This document shows, in pieces, positions 25,808 through 34,430 of a stretch of DNA of 61,295 nucleotides. The stretch spans positions 1 to 61,295 of the forward strand of contig JAZRSA010000045.1 of the NCBI GenBank assembly GCA_045651205.1, written 5' to 3'. Source of the DNA: UMGS1649 sp045651205 (GTDB taxonomy: Bacteria; Bacillota; Clostridia; TANB77; CAG-465). The number at the start of each line of letters is the position of its first letter. The stretch's first letter is position 1. The position numbers and the translations under genes are program-made. The notes under the pieces were generated by a model that saw only the letters and a program-made list of their open reading frames with translations, did no database searches and was not told where the DNA came from.

Positions 25808-26314
25808 ATGTACATATTAGGAATAGATCCTGGATTTGGACGACTTGGCTATGGAATAATAGAATATAGAAATAACAAGTTTAGAACAGTAGAATATGGC
25901 TGTATTACAACTCCACCTAAGGAAAGATTATCTTTAAGATTAAAGAAAATTGAAGAAGATTTAGAAGAGGTTTTATCTAGAAATAAAATAGATGAAGCGT
26001 CAATAGAAGATTTATTCTTTAATCAAAATATAACTACAGGTATACAAGTTGCAGAAGCAAGAGGTGTTGTACTTTGTACTTTAGAAAAACATGGTATAAA
26101 GATAAGCGAATATACACCGCTTCAAGTAAAACAAGCGCTGGTTGGTTATGGTAGAGCAAAAAAAGATCAAGTAGAATATATGGTTAAAGATATATTAAAA
26201 CTAGATAAAATGCCGAAAATAGACGACACAACAGATGCTTTAGCAATAGCAATTTGTCATGCAAACAGCAATAAGTATAATAGTTATTTAGAAAAAGAAA
26301 TAAAAAAGAAGTAA
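25808..26314 (+). CDS. ruvC: Holliday junction resolvase RuvC
   Basis: 168 residues. GIDPGFGRLGYG gives Asp7; the second acid is Glu67 in SIEDLFFNQN; the C-terminal DDTTDALAIAICH supplies the last two. RuvC cuts Holliday junctions symmetrically. ruvA and ruvB are not adjacent, which is common in Firmicutes. AAGGAGG eight bases before the ATG. A terminator follows. Confidence 0.95.
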   Translation: MYILGIDPGFGRLGYGIIEYRNNKFRTVEYGCITTPPKERLSLRLKKIEEDLEEVLSRNKIDEASIEDLFFNQNITTGIQVAEARGVVLCTLEKHGIKISEYTPLQVKQALVGYGRAKKDQVEYMVKDILKLDKMPKIDDTTDALAIAICHANSNKYNSYLEKEIKKK

Positions 26315-26324
26315 TGATATGAAT

Positions 26325-26358
26325 AAAAAGATGCAAGCACGCTTGCATCTTTTTATAT
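26325..26358 (+). terminator. Terminator after ruvC
   Basis: AAAAAGATGCAAGC-AC-GCTTGCATCTTTTT. Confidence 0.9.
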
Positions 26359-26393
26359 AATTATAATTTTTATATAAATATAATTGTGACCTG

Positions 26394-26423
26394 TTGCTAA
26401 TTATATTTTGGCTGTGATATAAT
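26394..26423 (+). promoter_or_regulatory. Promoter of the condensation-like gene
   Basis: TTGCTA, 18 bp, TATAAT. Confidence 0.6.
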
Positions 26424-26445
26424 ATGCGTATTAACGGGGAAGTAA

Positions 26446-27729
26446 ATGAAGAAGATAATAAAAAGAGTATATTGGAGAAAATTAGATGATCAAGCTAAGG
26501 TTTTTACTTTAGCATCAAATAAAAAATATAGTTCGATATATAGACTGTCTGTATTATTAAAAGAAAATATAGATGAGCAACTACTTCAAAAAGCAACGGA
26601 AATGACTATTACTAAATATAGGGCGTTTAAGGTAAAGCTTAAATTTGGCTTGTTTTGGTATTATTTTGAAGAAAATGAGCTTATGCCAGTTGTATCAGAA
26701 GAAGTAGATTATCCATTTAAGAAAATTAATGATAAAGCAAATAATGAGTTTTTATTTAAGGTAACATACTTTCATAAAAAGATTAATTTGGAAGTGTTTC
26801 ATGCTTTAACAGATGGAAATGGTGCAATATTATTTTTAAATGATATTATCTATAGATATCTTGAAATGAAGTATCCAAGCGATATTCCTGAACACAAAAA
26901 AGAGTTTAGAAAAATGGCAGAAGATACTGAAGATGCATACAAGAAAAGCTATGTAAAGAAAAGATCTAAAACGAAGAAAATAAAAAAAGCGTATATGCTT
27001 GAAGGTGAAGAATTAGATAAAGGTGAGTATGGTATAACTCATAACATTATTAATCTAAAAGAACTTAAAGATTATGCTAAATCCGAAGGATGTAGTTTAT
27101 CAGAATATCTTGTAGCATTAATCGCATATTCAATTTATGAAACAAATTACAGAATATATAATGGTAAAAGGCCAATAAATATTTCTGTTCCAATTAATTT
27201 AAAAAAATATATTGAGACTGAAACAATTTCAAATTTCTTTTCATATATGCAAGTAAGTGTTTCTTTAAAAGAGAAAAAGGTATATACTTTTAATGATATA
27301 TTAGTTTTAGTAAAAAAAGAATTTGAAAAGAAATTAATATTAGATAAAATATTATCAACAATAACTAAAGATGCAGGAAGTACGAATAATATATTTGTAA
27401 GAATAGTACCTTTAGTATTAAAGAAACTAGCATTTAGAATAGGTTCAATGCAAGTAAAGAGAAAGTTTACAACATCATTTTCTAACATAGGAATAGTGAA
27501 TGTTAAAGATGAATATAAACCATATATTGATGGATATTTTGTAATACTTTCGCCAGACTGGGCAGAAAAGATTAAATGTGGTATAGTTTCTTATGATAAG
27601 GATATAGTTGTTACATTTTCAACTGTCCTTAAAGAAAATTTAGTAGAAAATAAATTTAAAGATTTATTAAAAGAAAGAAATATAACAAATAGAATAGAAG
27701 GGAATGATTTAGTTAATGTATCCGACTAA
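26446..27729 (+). CDS. Alcohol acetyltransferase / condensation-domain-like protein
   Basis: 427 residues. HALTDGNG near residue 123 is the HxxxDG active-site motif of the CoA-dependent acyltransferase superfamily (condensation domains, AATase). Further blocks, NIISVPINLKKY-like and TSFSNIG, also fit the fold (second half DFGWG-like site replaced by SFSNIG). It probably transfers an acyl group; donor and acceptor unknown. No NRPS modules nearby. Own promoter. Its stop overlaps the start of a small basic frame at 27716. Confidence 0.7.
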   Translation: MKKIIKRVYWRKLDDQAKVFTLASNKKYSSIYRLSVLLKENIDEQLLQKATEMTITKYRAFKVKLKFGLFWYYFEENELMPVVSEEVDYPFKKINDKANNEFLFKVTYFHKKINLEVFHALTDGNGAILFLNDIIYRYLEMKYPSDIPEHKKEFRKMAEDTEDAYKKSYVKKRSKTKKIKKAYMLEGEELDKGEYGITHNIINLKELKDYAKSEGCSLSEYLVALIAYSIYETNYRIYNGKRPINISVPINLKKYIETETISNFFSYMQVSVSLKEKKVYTFNDILVLVKKEFEKKLILDKILSTITKDAGSTNNIFVRIVPLVLKKLAFRIGSMQVKRKFTTSFSNIGIVNVKDEYKPYIDGYFVILSPDWAEKIKCGIVSYDKDIVVTFSTVLKENLVENKFKDLLKERNITNRIEGNDLVNVSD

Positions 27730-27871
27730 CATAAGAACAAATAAGAATGACAAAAGAAAAGTAAAGAAAGCTGTAAGGAACGCGATAAAAGCAGGAATAA
27801 AAGAAAATGTTAAGTTGTTCTTAAATACAAAGAAGTTTGGGAAAATAATAATGGCAAAACTACATATATAA
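27716..27871 (+). CDS. Small basic protein, possible
   Basis: 51 residues: starts MYPTNIRTNKNDKRKVKKAV and contains NVKLFLNTKKFGKIIMAK. Very Lys/Arg-rich, with no membrane segment. The ATG lies inside the end of the preceding gene in another phase; the AAGGGA upstream is about 13 bases away, so initiation would be weak or coupled. It fills most of the gap before the glutaminyl cyclase gene, which favours reality. No known family. Confidence 0.35.
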   Translation: MYPTNIRTNKNDKRKVKKAVRNAIKAGIKENVKLFLNTKKFGKIIMAKLHI

Positions 27872-27891
27872 TATTTTAAAAGGAGAAATAA

Positions 27892-28671
27892 ATGAAGAAA
27901 AGTAAATTATTGCTCGTTTTAATAATAGTAGTTATAATTGGATTAATAACTGCTATTGTATATAGTATGATAATAAATAAAAACACAAGTTATGAGAATT
28001 TTATGATATTAACTAATGAATATCCACATAATGTAGATTGTTTTACTCAAGGCTTGTTTATATATAACAATATTATGTATGAAACATGTGGCTTGTATGG
28101 AAAATCTAGATTATATAAAAATATTAATTTAATAAGTGGAGAAGCAGCAGAGACTTATGTTTTTGATAATAATATATTTGCAGAAGGAAGTACAATATTA
28201 AATAATAAGATCTATGTATTAACATATAAAGAAAATAAAATATATAAATTTGATATTGAAAGTCTAACTTTAGAAAAAGAATATGAATATTCAAAAGAAG
28301 GTTGGGGCTTAACTACAGATGGTAAATATTTAATAGCAAGTGATGGAAGTTCTAAAATATATTATTTAGACGAGAATTTGGATGTTATTAGAGAACTAAA
28401 TGTTACATTAAATAATAAACCAATATATAATATAAATGAATTAGAATATATTGACGGAAAAATATGGGCGAATATTTGGTACGAAAATTATATTGTTAGA
28501 ATTAATCCGGTTGATGGAAAAGTTTTAGATAAAATAGATTTTGGAAAATTGAAAAGCAAGATAAATTCTAATGCAGATGTTTTAAATGGAATAGCTTATA
28601 ATAAGGAAAGTGGAAAGTTGTATGTAACAGGCAAAAATTGGGATAAGCTTTTTGAGTTTGAATTGAAATAA
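27892..28671 (+). CDS. Glutaminyl-peptide cyclotransferase (beta-propeller type), membrane anchored
   Basis: 259 residues. N-terminal membrane helix (residues about 5-27), then a five-bladed propeller with family landmarks: EYPHNVDCFTQGLFI, EGWGLTTDGKYLIASDGS, NELEYIDGKIWANIWY and NGIAYNKESGKLYVTGKNWDKLFE. This plant/bacterial type of QC converts N-terminal Gln to pyroglutamate on exported proteins. It follows the condensation-like gene and is closed by a strong bidirectional terminator. Confidence 0.88.
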   Translation: MKKSKLLLVLIIVVIIGLITAIVYSMIINKNTSYENFMILTNEYPHNVDCFTQGLFIYNNIMYETCGLYGKSRLYKNINLISGEAAETYVFDNNIFAEGSTILNNKIYVLTYKENKIYKFDIESLTLEKEYEYSKEGWGLTTDGKYLIASDGSSKIYYLDENLDVIRELNVTLNNKPIYNINELEYIDGKIWANIWYENYIVRINPVDGKVLDKIDFGKLKSKINSNADVLNGIAYNKESGKLYVTGKNWDKLFEFELK

Positions 28672-28680
28672 AGTAAAATA

Positions 28681-28718
28681 AAAACAGCACTTAATATAAA
28701 AGTTAAGTGCTGTTTTAT
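28681..28718. terminator. Bidirectional terminator
   Basis: 14-bp stem AAAACAGCACTTAA/TTAAGTGCTGTTTT between convergent genes. Confidence 0.9.
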
Positions 28719-28719
28719 T

Positions 28720-29691
28720 TTATTGCCCTATAAACATTGCAACAATAATATATCCGTATATTGGACTTTGTGTTACACCTATTCCAACATAATTATATGA
28801 CGTAGATAGAATATTTTGTTTATGGGTATCGGAATTTAACCAAGAATTTACAGCATCTTCAAGAGAAGAATTTCCTGCAATATTTTCACCAGCTGCTTTA
28901 TATGTAATTTTATTACTAGTAAGCATTTTAAATGGATCGCCGTAAGAAGGGGAAGTGTGAGAAAAGTATTCATTACTTACCATATCATCAGCTTTTAATC
29001 CAGCAAGTTTGGTTATAGTAACTCCAGCGTTTAATTTTTTAAGTCCTTTTTTAGTTCTAGCGCTATTTATTAAATTAAAAACGGCTTGTTCGTTTTCGCT
29101 CATAGATGCATTAGATGTAGTAGATGTGTTTGAGTTTTGTGATGTAGTTGTATTGGAGTTAGAGTTACTTGTAGATGTGTTTTTTAACAAGTCTTTTCGT
29201 ATGCAACCAATATTGCCGTTATTTGTTAGAACAACATACCAATTAGAAATGTATCCAATTACAGTTACTTTCGTATTTTTATCTAATGTCATTCTTTTTG
29301 CAAAGTTTGTTCCGGGACCACCACGTAAAATTGTATTTCCACTAGTTACTTTTGTAGCTTTGGTAACCATTGTATATGTTTTAGCACCTTTAGGCGCGCT
29401 AGAAGTCGTTTTTACATAGTTTTTGCTAATAGCACCTATTTCGTTACTACCGGTTTGCACAATATAAAATTCGCCTGTTGTTGCTAAAATTTTAACGTCT
29501 GTATTTTTAGCAAGTGTTCCAAGTTTTCCTTTGCTAGTAGAAGCGATGACTCTAAAATTTACACTTGTACTAGTTTTACCATATTTAGGTTTGTAGTTAG
29601 ATACAGATATCGCAAATACATTTGTGCTAATAGTTGTTAGTATTAAAGTAAATAGCAAGAATATGCTTAAAAATTTAATTGTTTTTTTCAT
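28720..29691 (-). CDS. Secreted SH3b-CAP domain protein (YkwD-like)
   Basis: 323 residues. Signal peptide (MKKTIKFLSIFLLFTLIL..VFA), two bacterial SH3 modules (about 35-80 and 95-150; RGGPGTNFAKRMTLDKNTKV is typical), a Ser/Thr/Asn-rich linker, and a CAP/SCP domain from about 205: INSARTKKGLKKL, NEYFSHTSP, AGENIAG, SDTHKQNILS and YVGIGV. Such proteins bind the cell wall and are linked to spore or envelope functions. An upstream in-frame start exists, but GGAGG lies eight bases before the ATG at 29691. Confidence 0.9.
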   Translation of the reverse strand: MKKTIKFLSIFLLFTLILTTISTNVFAISVSNYKPKYGKTSTSVNFRVIASTSKGKLGTLAKNTDVKILATTGEFYIVQTGSNEIGAISKNYVKTTSSAPKGAKTYTMVTKATKVTSGNTILRGGPGTNFAKRMTLDKNTKVTVIGYISNWYVVLTNNGNIGCIRKDLLKNTSTSNSNSNTTTSQNSNTSTTSNASMSENEQAVFNLINSARTKKGLKKLNAGVTITKLAGLKADDMVSNEYFSHTSPSYGDPFKMLTSNKITYKAAGENIAGNSSLEDAVNSWLNSDTHKQNILSTSYNYVGIGVTQSPIYGYIIVAMFIGQ

Positions 29692-29806
29692 ATGAATAAC
29701 CTCCGATATATATGTATGTACAAGCATATGTTTTTAGAACTAAATTTTGGAAAAATAATGTATATATTGCGAGTCTGTGCTAAATAATATATGCGAGGTG
29801 AAACGA

Positions 29807-31042
29807 ATGAATATATATGAAGGAAATTTCCTTTGGAACAAAAATACAGGAATAATTAAAAAATATGAATATTTATCTAAAGATATGAAATGCGACACTA
29901 TTGTTATAGGCGGAGGAATAACAGGTGCAATTACGGCGTTTATGCAGGCAAAAACAGGGGCTAGCGTTATTGTTGTGGATAAAAACATAATAGGCTATGG
30001 TATGACTTTAAAAAGAGATGGGGCTATATTAAGAGAAATGGATATAACAGATTACCAAAGCAAAAGAGTACCTTTAGAAGTATTAAAAAAATATAATAAA
30101 TTATGTAATAATGCGGTTGAAGATATTTTAAATATAATTAGTGAAATATCTGAAGATGAAGAGTGTAAAAAATATATTGGAGAATTAGGCTTAAAGGAAA
30201 TGGATGTGTTATATTATACGGATAAAATTATTAGGAAACATTATATTTATAAGCTTTTTGAAAAATGTGGTGAGAATAATAATAATGTAGAATATTTAGA
30301 ACAAGATCCGCTTTTTAATTTAAGAGCGGGCCTGCTAATTCCTAAAAATGGCTTTGTGTTAAATCCATATGTTTTTGCCAATCTTATATATCTCTATTTG
30401 TCCAAGAAGGAAAATGTAAAGATATATGAAAATACATGTATAGAAAATATAAGTTTTAATAATGAAGAAGTAGAATGTTTAACTACTAATAGGTTTAAGA
30501 TTAGAGGCAAATGTGCAATACTAACATGTGGAATGCATACATTAAAATATATAGATGAATTCTCTGTAGATGTATGTAAAATGTTTAATATAGTGACAGA
30601 AAGAATCTTAGATATTAATAAAAATAATATTAATGTAATTGCTAAAAATATGGAAACAAAAAGCAGTGCAGTTACTTTTACTAAAGATAATAGAATATTA
30701 TTAAGTGGAGAATGTATAAAAATACCAGAAGATATACAGGATAAAAAACGTATTGCGTTTTTAGAAAAAGGGAAATATAAAAAACTATACTACACATTAA
30801 ATAGAATTTTACCTTTTTCAAATCCACCTAAAATAGAGAGATGTTATTCGTTAATATGCGCTAAAACAAAAGATTCGTTACCTATAATAGATGAAATAAA
30901 AAAGATACCAAATGTATATTGTAATTTCCCTTCAGGAAGAAATGGAATAGTTCAAGCTATGATAGGGGCAAATATGTTAAAAGATGTATCTAAAAAATAT
31001 TATATAAAAGATATGCATTTATTTAGAGAAGATAGATGGTAA
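29807..31042 (+). CDS. FAD-dependent oxidoreductase (DAO family)
   Basis: About 411 residues. TIVIGGGITGAITAFM is the FAD-binding motif near residue 31; the GYGMTLKRDGAILRE stretch and the C-terminal NFPSGRNGIVQAMIGANML match the D-amino-acid oxidase-like fold. The lead segment (GNFLWNKN) is found in glycine oxidase-like proteins that usually end in a Rieske domain; no Rieske domain is present here. Substrate unknown. A GTG at 29777 is in frame; GAGGTG eight bases before the ATG at 29807 favours the latter. Confidence 0.8.
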   Translation: MNIYEGNFLWNKNTGIIKKYEYLSKDMKCDTIVIGGGITGAITAFMQAKTGASVIVVDKNIIGYGMTLKRDGAILREMDITDYQSKRVPLEVLKKYNKLCNNAVEDILNIISEISEDEECKKYIGELGLKEMDVLYYTDKIIRKHYIYKLFEKCGENNNNVEYLEQDPLFNLRAGLLIPKNGFVLNPYVFANLIYLYLSKKENVKIYENTCIENISFNNEEVECLTTNRFKIRGKCAILTCGMHTLKYIDEFSVDVCKMFNIVTERILDINKNNINVIAKNMETKSSAVTFTKDNRILLSGECIKIPEDIQDKKRIAFLEKGKYKKLYYTLNRILPFSNPPKIERCYSLICAKTKDSLPIIDEIKKIPNVYCNFPSGRNGIVQAMIGANMLKDVSKKYYIKDMHLFREDRW

Positions 31043-31054
31043 TATAAAAAGGAA

Positions 31055-31085
31055 AAAGCCTCGAGTTATCGAGGCTTTAAATTTT
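31055..31085. terminator. Bidirectional terminator
   Basis: AAAGCCTCGA-GTTA-TCGAGGCTTT, between convergent genes. Confidence 0.88.
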
Positions 31086-31090
31086 CCTTA

Positions 31091-31915
31091 TTAACGCGCT
31101 TGCTTAGCGACTACCTTTGAAAGTTTCAAGTGAAGTCCTTTGGGTGAAGCGCTGGAGATGACACATTCTACTGTGTCGCCGTAGTGAAGAATGGGATGCC
31201 AAGACTGATAGTCAAGAATCCCTGCAACCTGCGGTGCTACGTTTACAAAGAAACCGGAAAATTTTGAATCTACGGGTTCGTTGATAACACCGGTTACCAT
31301 TTCGCCGGGGGTGTAGCTGTCGGGGTTGTATTCGGGAAAGGTATCTTTGTAAGAAACGTTGAATCGACCGAGATGGTCTAACGACATAACCTTTACAAAG
31401 AAAGAATCTCCTTTTTTGCAGATTTCAGAAGTTGAACGGATTCTTGCCTTGCAAAGATCGGGGACGCTGATTCGTGCTTGAACTCCTTGGCCCACATCAC
31501 CAAAAACGATTTTAGTTCTGGTGGCTGTTACATTAAACGGCAAGGTGCTTGCGTTTTTAATAAGCTCGAGGACTTCAAGCATATTGTCCTTTCTTGACAG
31601 TGTGATTTTGTGGCCCTTGATGCTTTTGATTTTAGCGCAAATGATTTTTTCTTTGAGACAACCAACTTGAAGCGGAAAAGGAAATTCCGGATTGTTTTGG
31701 GAGTATGTCAAAGGATACATTGTTGCTTCGCAAAAGGGAAGGTGTGCGGTGAGGTCATCGCCTAACCGGATAGAAAGAGATTCGCTTGCTTGGCTTATCG
31801 CTTCTACGTAACCTACAACGGTCATATTATCTTTGAATGCTTTTTCAACATCTTTGAAGGTCATGTTACCTACATTGTAACAGGCCTCCGGCAAAATTTT
31901 TTCGAAATTGCTCAT
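31091..31915 (-). CDS. S1-domain RNA-binding protein
   Basis: 274 residues with three S1-like OB folds: about 30-110 (TVVGYVEAISQASESLSIRL to KGHKITLSRKDN), a degenerate middle one (GDVGQGVQARISVPDL to FNVSYKDTF) and about 210-270 (GEMVTGVINEPVDSKFSGFFVNV to GLHLKLSKV). Likely binds mRNA or rRNA, as ribosomal protein S1 paralogues do. G+C-rich compared with neighbours (27 of 60 at 31201-31260; 13 of 60 at 33121-33180). Start: GGAGGT seven bases before the ATG at 31915; an upstream frame extension is not used. It shares leader and promoter design with the two SpoIIID-like genes. Confidence 0.75.
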   Translation of the reverse strand: MSNFEKILPEACYNVGNMTFKDVEKAFKDNMTVVGYVEAISQASESLSIRLGDDLTAHLPFCEATMYPLTYSQNNPEFPFPLQVGCLKEKIICAKIKSIKGHKITLSRKDNMLEVLELIKNASTLPFNVTATRTKIVFGDVGQGVQARISVPDLCKARIRSTSEICKKGDSFFVKVMSLDHLGRFNVSYKDTFPEYNPDSYTPGEMVTGVINEPVDSKFSGFFVNVAPQVAGILDYQSWHPILHYGDTVECVISSASPKGLHLKLSKVVAKQAR

Positions 31916-31963
31916 ATTTCTACCTCCAAAATTATTTAGTGGATAAAAAATTAACCTGCGTAT

Positions 31964-31992
31964 ATTATACCACACTTGTTTACATAAATCAA
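31964..31992 (-). promoter_or_regulatory. Promoter of the S1-domain gene
   Basis: Minus strand TTGATT (31992-31987), 17 bp, TATAAT (31969-31964), with TGG before the -10. The leader has AAATAATTTTGGAGGT. Confidence 0.8.
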
Positions 31993-32036
31993 GTAGGAAT
32001 AATTAATATAAATATATAAATACTTAATAAAAAGTG

Positions 32037-32065
32037 TTGTAAAAAAAATAAATATGTTATAGAAT
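32037..32065 (+). promoter_or_regulatory. Promoter of the SseB-like gene
   Basis: TTGTAA, 17 bp, TAGAAT. The -10 overlaps an ATG at 32064, which excludes that ATG as the start. Confidence 0.65.
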
Positions 32066-32090
32066 GAAAGTAACTATAAGGAGCGGAAAT

Positions 32091-33611
32091 ATGAAAACAA
32101 AAGATTTTAAAGAGTTATGTGCTGTATATACAGCAAATCCAAATTTGGATAATGAAAATGTATTATTAAGAACAATGGTGTTTGATACTAAATATTATGT
32201 TGCTACTGTAAAATATGAAAAAGGTAATGCGCTTAGAATGCTTCAATCTGAAACAGGATCTATAGTCCTTTGCGTTTATACAAGCGAAGCAGAGGTTGGT
32301 GCTGAAATAGCGGATAAATATGAGTTGGTTAAAATGTCGTTTGACGAGCTATACGACAATGTAAATGTTAATAATGTGGAATATATATTAATAAATCCTA
32401 ACACAGAAGCTTTAACACTTACATGTGCACAAGTTTCAAAATTGTATAGAGAAAAATATTATTCAGACAGCAGTTTACCATTACATTTGGACAAGGATGT
32501 TGAATTTAAAACAAGAGCATTAAAGGTTTCTGAATTAAGTTCTCAAACAACAAGTAAAAAACTAATAGACATTTATTTAACAGCTGTAAATGAAAAAGAA
32601 GAGGAAACAAGATCAAATTTATTAGTTGAATTTGTAGAAGAGTTAACAAATCATGCTAAATTTTATACACCTGTATTGCCAGATGGTGAAGTAGATAAAG
32701 TTGGTAATTTAGTTGTAGGCAAAGAGAGAGTACTATTTTTTACAGAAGACAATGTAAAGGGTGAATATTATTTATTTGTGGATGCAAATAAAATAGTAGA
32801 AACATTAAAAGTAGATCCAGAAAATACATATGTATCTGTTTTTGATTTTGATGATTATGTTGCTATGATGGATGCAACCCGTGGTGTTATAAAAGGCTTG
32901 AAAATAATAGGTGATACAACTATTGCAATACCAGCAAGCGATATATACTATTATAACGCAATAAAAGAACATAATGCATTAACAAAAGATATTACTGTTT
33001 TAAAAGGTTCTTATGCTCCATCTGAAGAAACAGAACTAATGGAAAAAGAATTAGATGAGCTATTTGTAAAATATCCTGCTGTAGAAAAAGCTTGGCTAGG
33101 AAGAGAAATTGAATTATATAAAAACAACAAGAATGCATACATATATAATGTAGTTTTAAAATTAACTAGCGAAGAAATAAATAAAGACGCTGTAAAAGAA
33201 AAGGTAAGAAAAATATTAGGCAACAAGTTATATAGAATGTATATTACAAATGATGGTGTTGTAGATTCTCAACTTAAACTTGTATATGAAAGAAATATGG
33301 AAAGAATAGCTAAGTTAGAAGAAGAAAAGAAAGACGAGCTTGCCAAAAAAGAAATAGTAGAAGAAGTTAAACCAAAAACAGTAAAAAAAGCAGCAACTAA
33401 AACTACAGATTCTAAGAAAACAGCTAAAAAGGAAACGACTAAAAAAGAAACGGCTACTGCTGCTAAGAAGACAACTGTAAAGAAAACAGCAACGAAAAAA
33501 ACTGAAGAAAAACCAGTAGCAAAAAAAACAACTACAGCTAAAAAACCTACTACAACTAAGAAGACTACTGCTACTAAAAAAACTGCGGCTAAAAAAGTAG
33601 AGAAAAAATAA
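32091..33611 (+). CDS. SseB-like protein with Lys/Thr/Ala-rich histone-H1-like tail
   Basis: 506 residues. Residues 1-190 and 200-400 resemble the two halves of SseB/enhanced-serine-sensitivity family proteins (SETGSIVLCVYTSEAEV; VGKERVLFFTEDN; NAYIYNVVLKLTSE). The last 105 residues are almost only Lys, Thr, Ala, Glu and Val in KKTT/KKTA repeats, like histone H1 or HctB tails, and should bind nucleic acid. The combination is unusual. AAGGAG precedes the ATG at 32091. Own terminator. Function unknown. Confidence 0.65.
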   Translation: MKTKDFKELCAVYTANPNLDNENVLLRTMVFDTKYYVATVKYEKGNALRMLQSETGSIVLCVYTSEAEVGAEIADKYELVKMSFDELYDNVNVNNVEYILINPNTEALTLTCAQVSKLYREKYYSDSSLPLHLDKDVEFKTRALKVSELSSQTTSKKLIDIYLTAVNEKEEETRSNLLVEFVEELTNHAKFYTPVLPDGEVDKVGNLVVGKERVLFFTEDNVKGEYYLFVDANKIVETLKVDPENTYVSVFDFDDYVAMMDATRGVIKGLKIIGDTTIAIPASDIYYYNAIKEHNALTKDITVLKGSYAPSEETELMEKELDELFVKYPAVEKAWLGREIELYKNNKNAYIYNVVLKLTSEEINKDAVKEKVRKILGNKLYRMYITNDGVVDSQLKLVYERNMERIAKLEEEKKDELAKKEIVEEVKPKTVKKAATKTTDSKKTAKKETTKKETATAAKKTTVKKTATKKTEEKPVAKKTTTAKKPTTTKKTTATKKTAAKKVEKK

Positions 33612-33620
33612 TAAAATAAC

Positions 33621-33653
33621 AAAAGATATACGTGAAAATGTATATCTTTTTCT
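33621..33653 (+). terminator. Terminator of the SseB-like gene
   Basis: AAAAGATATAC/GTATATCTTTT with following T-run. Confidence 0.85.
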
Positions 33654-33675
33654 TCTGCTAAATACAGCATAAATG

Positions 33676-33704
33676 TTGAGATTTAGCGTGCTTTATGATA
33701 TAAT
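33676..33704 (+). promoter_or_regulatory. Promoter for the DUF2344-mfd operon
   Basis: TTGAGA, 17 bp, TATAAT. Confidence 0.7.
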
Positions 33705-33727
33705 TTCAGGATGTAAGGAGAAAAAAT

Positions 33728-34393
33728 ATGTATATCGTAAGAATAACTTATACTAAATCTAAAGAAGCAATATATATACCAGCAACTGAACTTAAAAGAA
33801 TATTAGAATCTGCTATGATAAGAGCAGGTATTTATGTTGCATATACTAAAGATAATACACCAGATATTACATTTGCAGATAACATTGCTTTAGGAATAGA
33901 AAGTACTGCAGAGATATGTGATGTTGCACTTCAAGAACCAATAGATTCAACATTTATTGTTAAAAGCTTAAATAGAGAATTACCACAAGGAATGGTTATA
34001 CTTACAGTGGAAACAATAGGAGACTTTGAACCACAAATAGATAAAAGTGCATATGCGGTTACATATGAGATTACTCCTAAATATGGAGATATATCTAAAA
34101 TGACAAATCGTGAATATGAAGATTTAAGAGCGTGGTATAGATTCCAAATGAAAAAATATTTATCTGAAGAAGCTATTTTAGTTTTAGTTAAATCTATAGA
34201 TAGAAGCGAAAGAATAGATATTAAACCAGCTATTATGAATTGGGATATACAAATAAATGATGCAACAAGAGTAACAGTATCTAAAGATACGGAATATATG
34301 TTTAATCCACATTATATTATGGATGGTTTTAAAGAATTTGTAGATAGAAAAATAGATTATACAGTTAAAAGAATAAAAATATTATATAACTAA
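33728..34393 (+). CDS. TIGR03936/DUF2344 radical SAM-linked protein
   Basis: 221 residues. LKRILESAMIRAGIYVAYTKDNTPDITFADNIALGIESTAE keeps the layout of DUF2344 (vleRalRRaglPvayS.GFnPhP.isfa.pLalGieS.aE), although it is shortened around the usual GFNPHP. Known only by association with TIGR03960-type radical SAM proteins; the likely partner here is at 2302-4002. AAGGAG before the ATG. It appears to start a long operon with mfd. Confidence 0.8.
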   Translation: MYIVRITYTKSKEAIYIPATELKRILESAMIRAGIYVAYTKDNTPDITFADNIALGIESTAEICDVALQEPIDSTFIVKSLNRELPQGMVILTVETIGDFEPQIDKSAYAVTYEITPKYGDISKMTNREYEDLRAWYRFQMKKYLSEEAILVLVKSIDRSERIDIKPAIMNWDIQINDATRVTVSKDTEYMFNPHYIMDGFKEFVDRKIDYTVKRIKILYN

Positions 34394-34430
34394 TATGTAT
34401 ATATAATATTAAATATATAAAGGAGAGACG

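Noticed and set aside
31916..31936. Expression-vector leader, because of similarity to AATAATTTTG
   Set aside because: Only a short AT-rich match; three independent native genes share it, and their promoters are sigma-A type rather than phage T7.
33269..33670. 133-residue minus-strand frame rich in Val, Phe and Ala
   Set aside because: Mirror of the Lys/Thr repeat tail of the SseB-like protein and of its terminator; no start signals.
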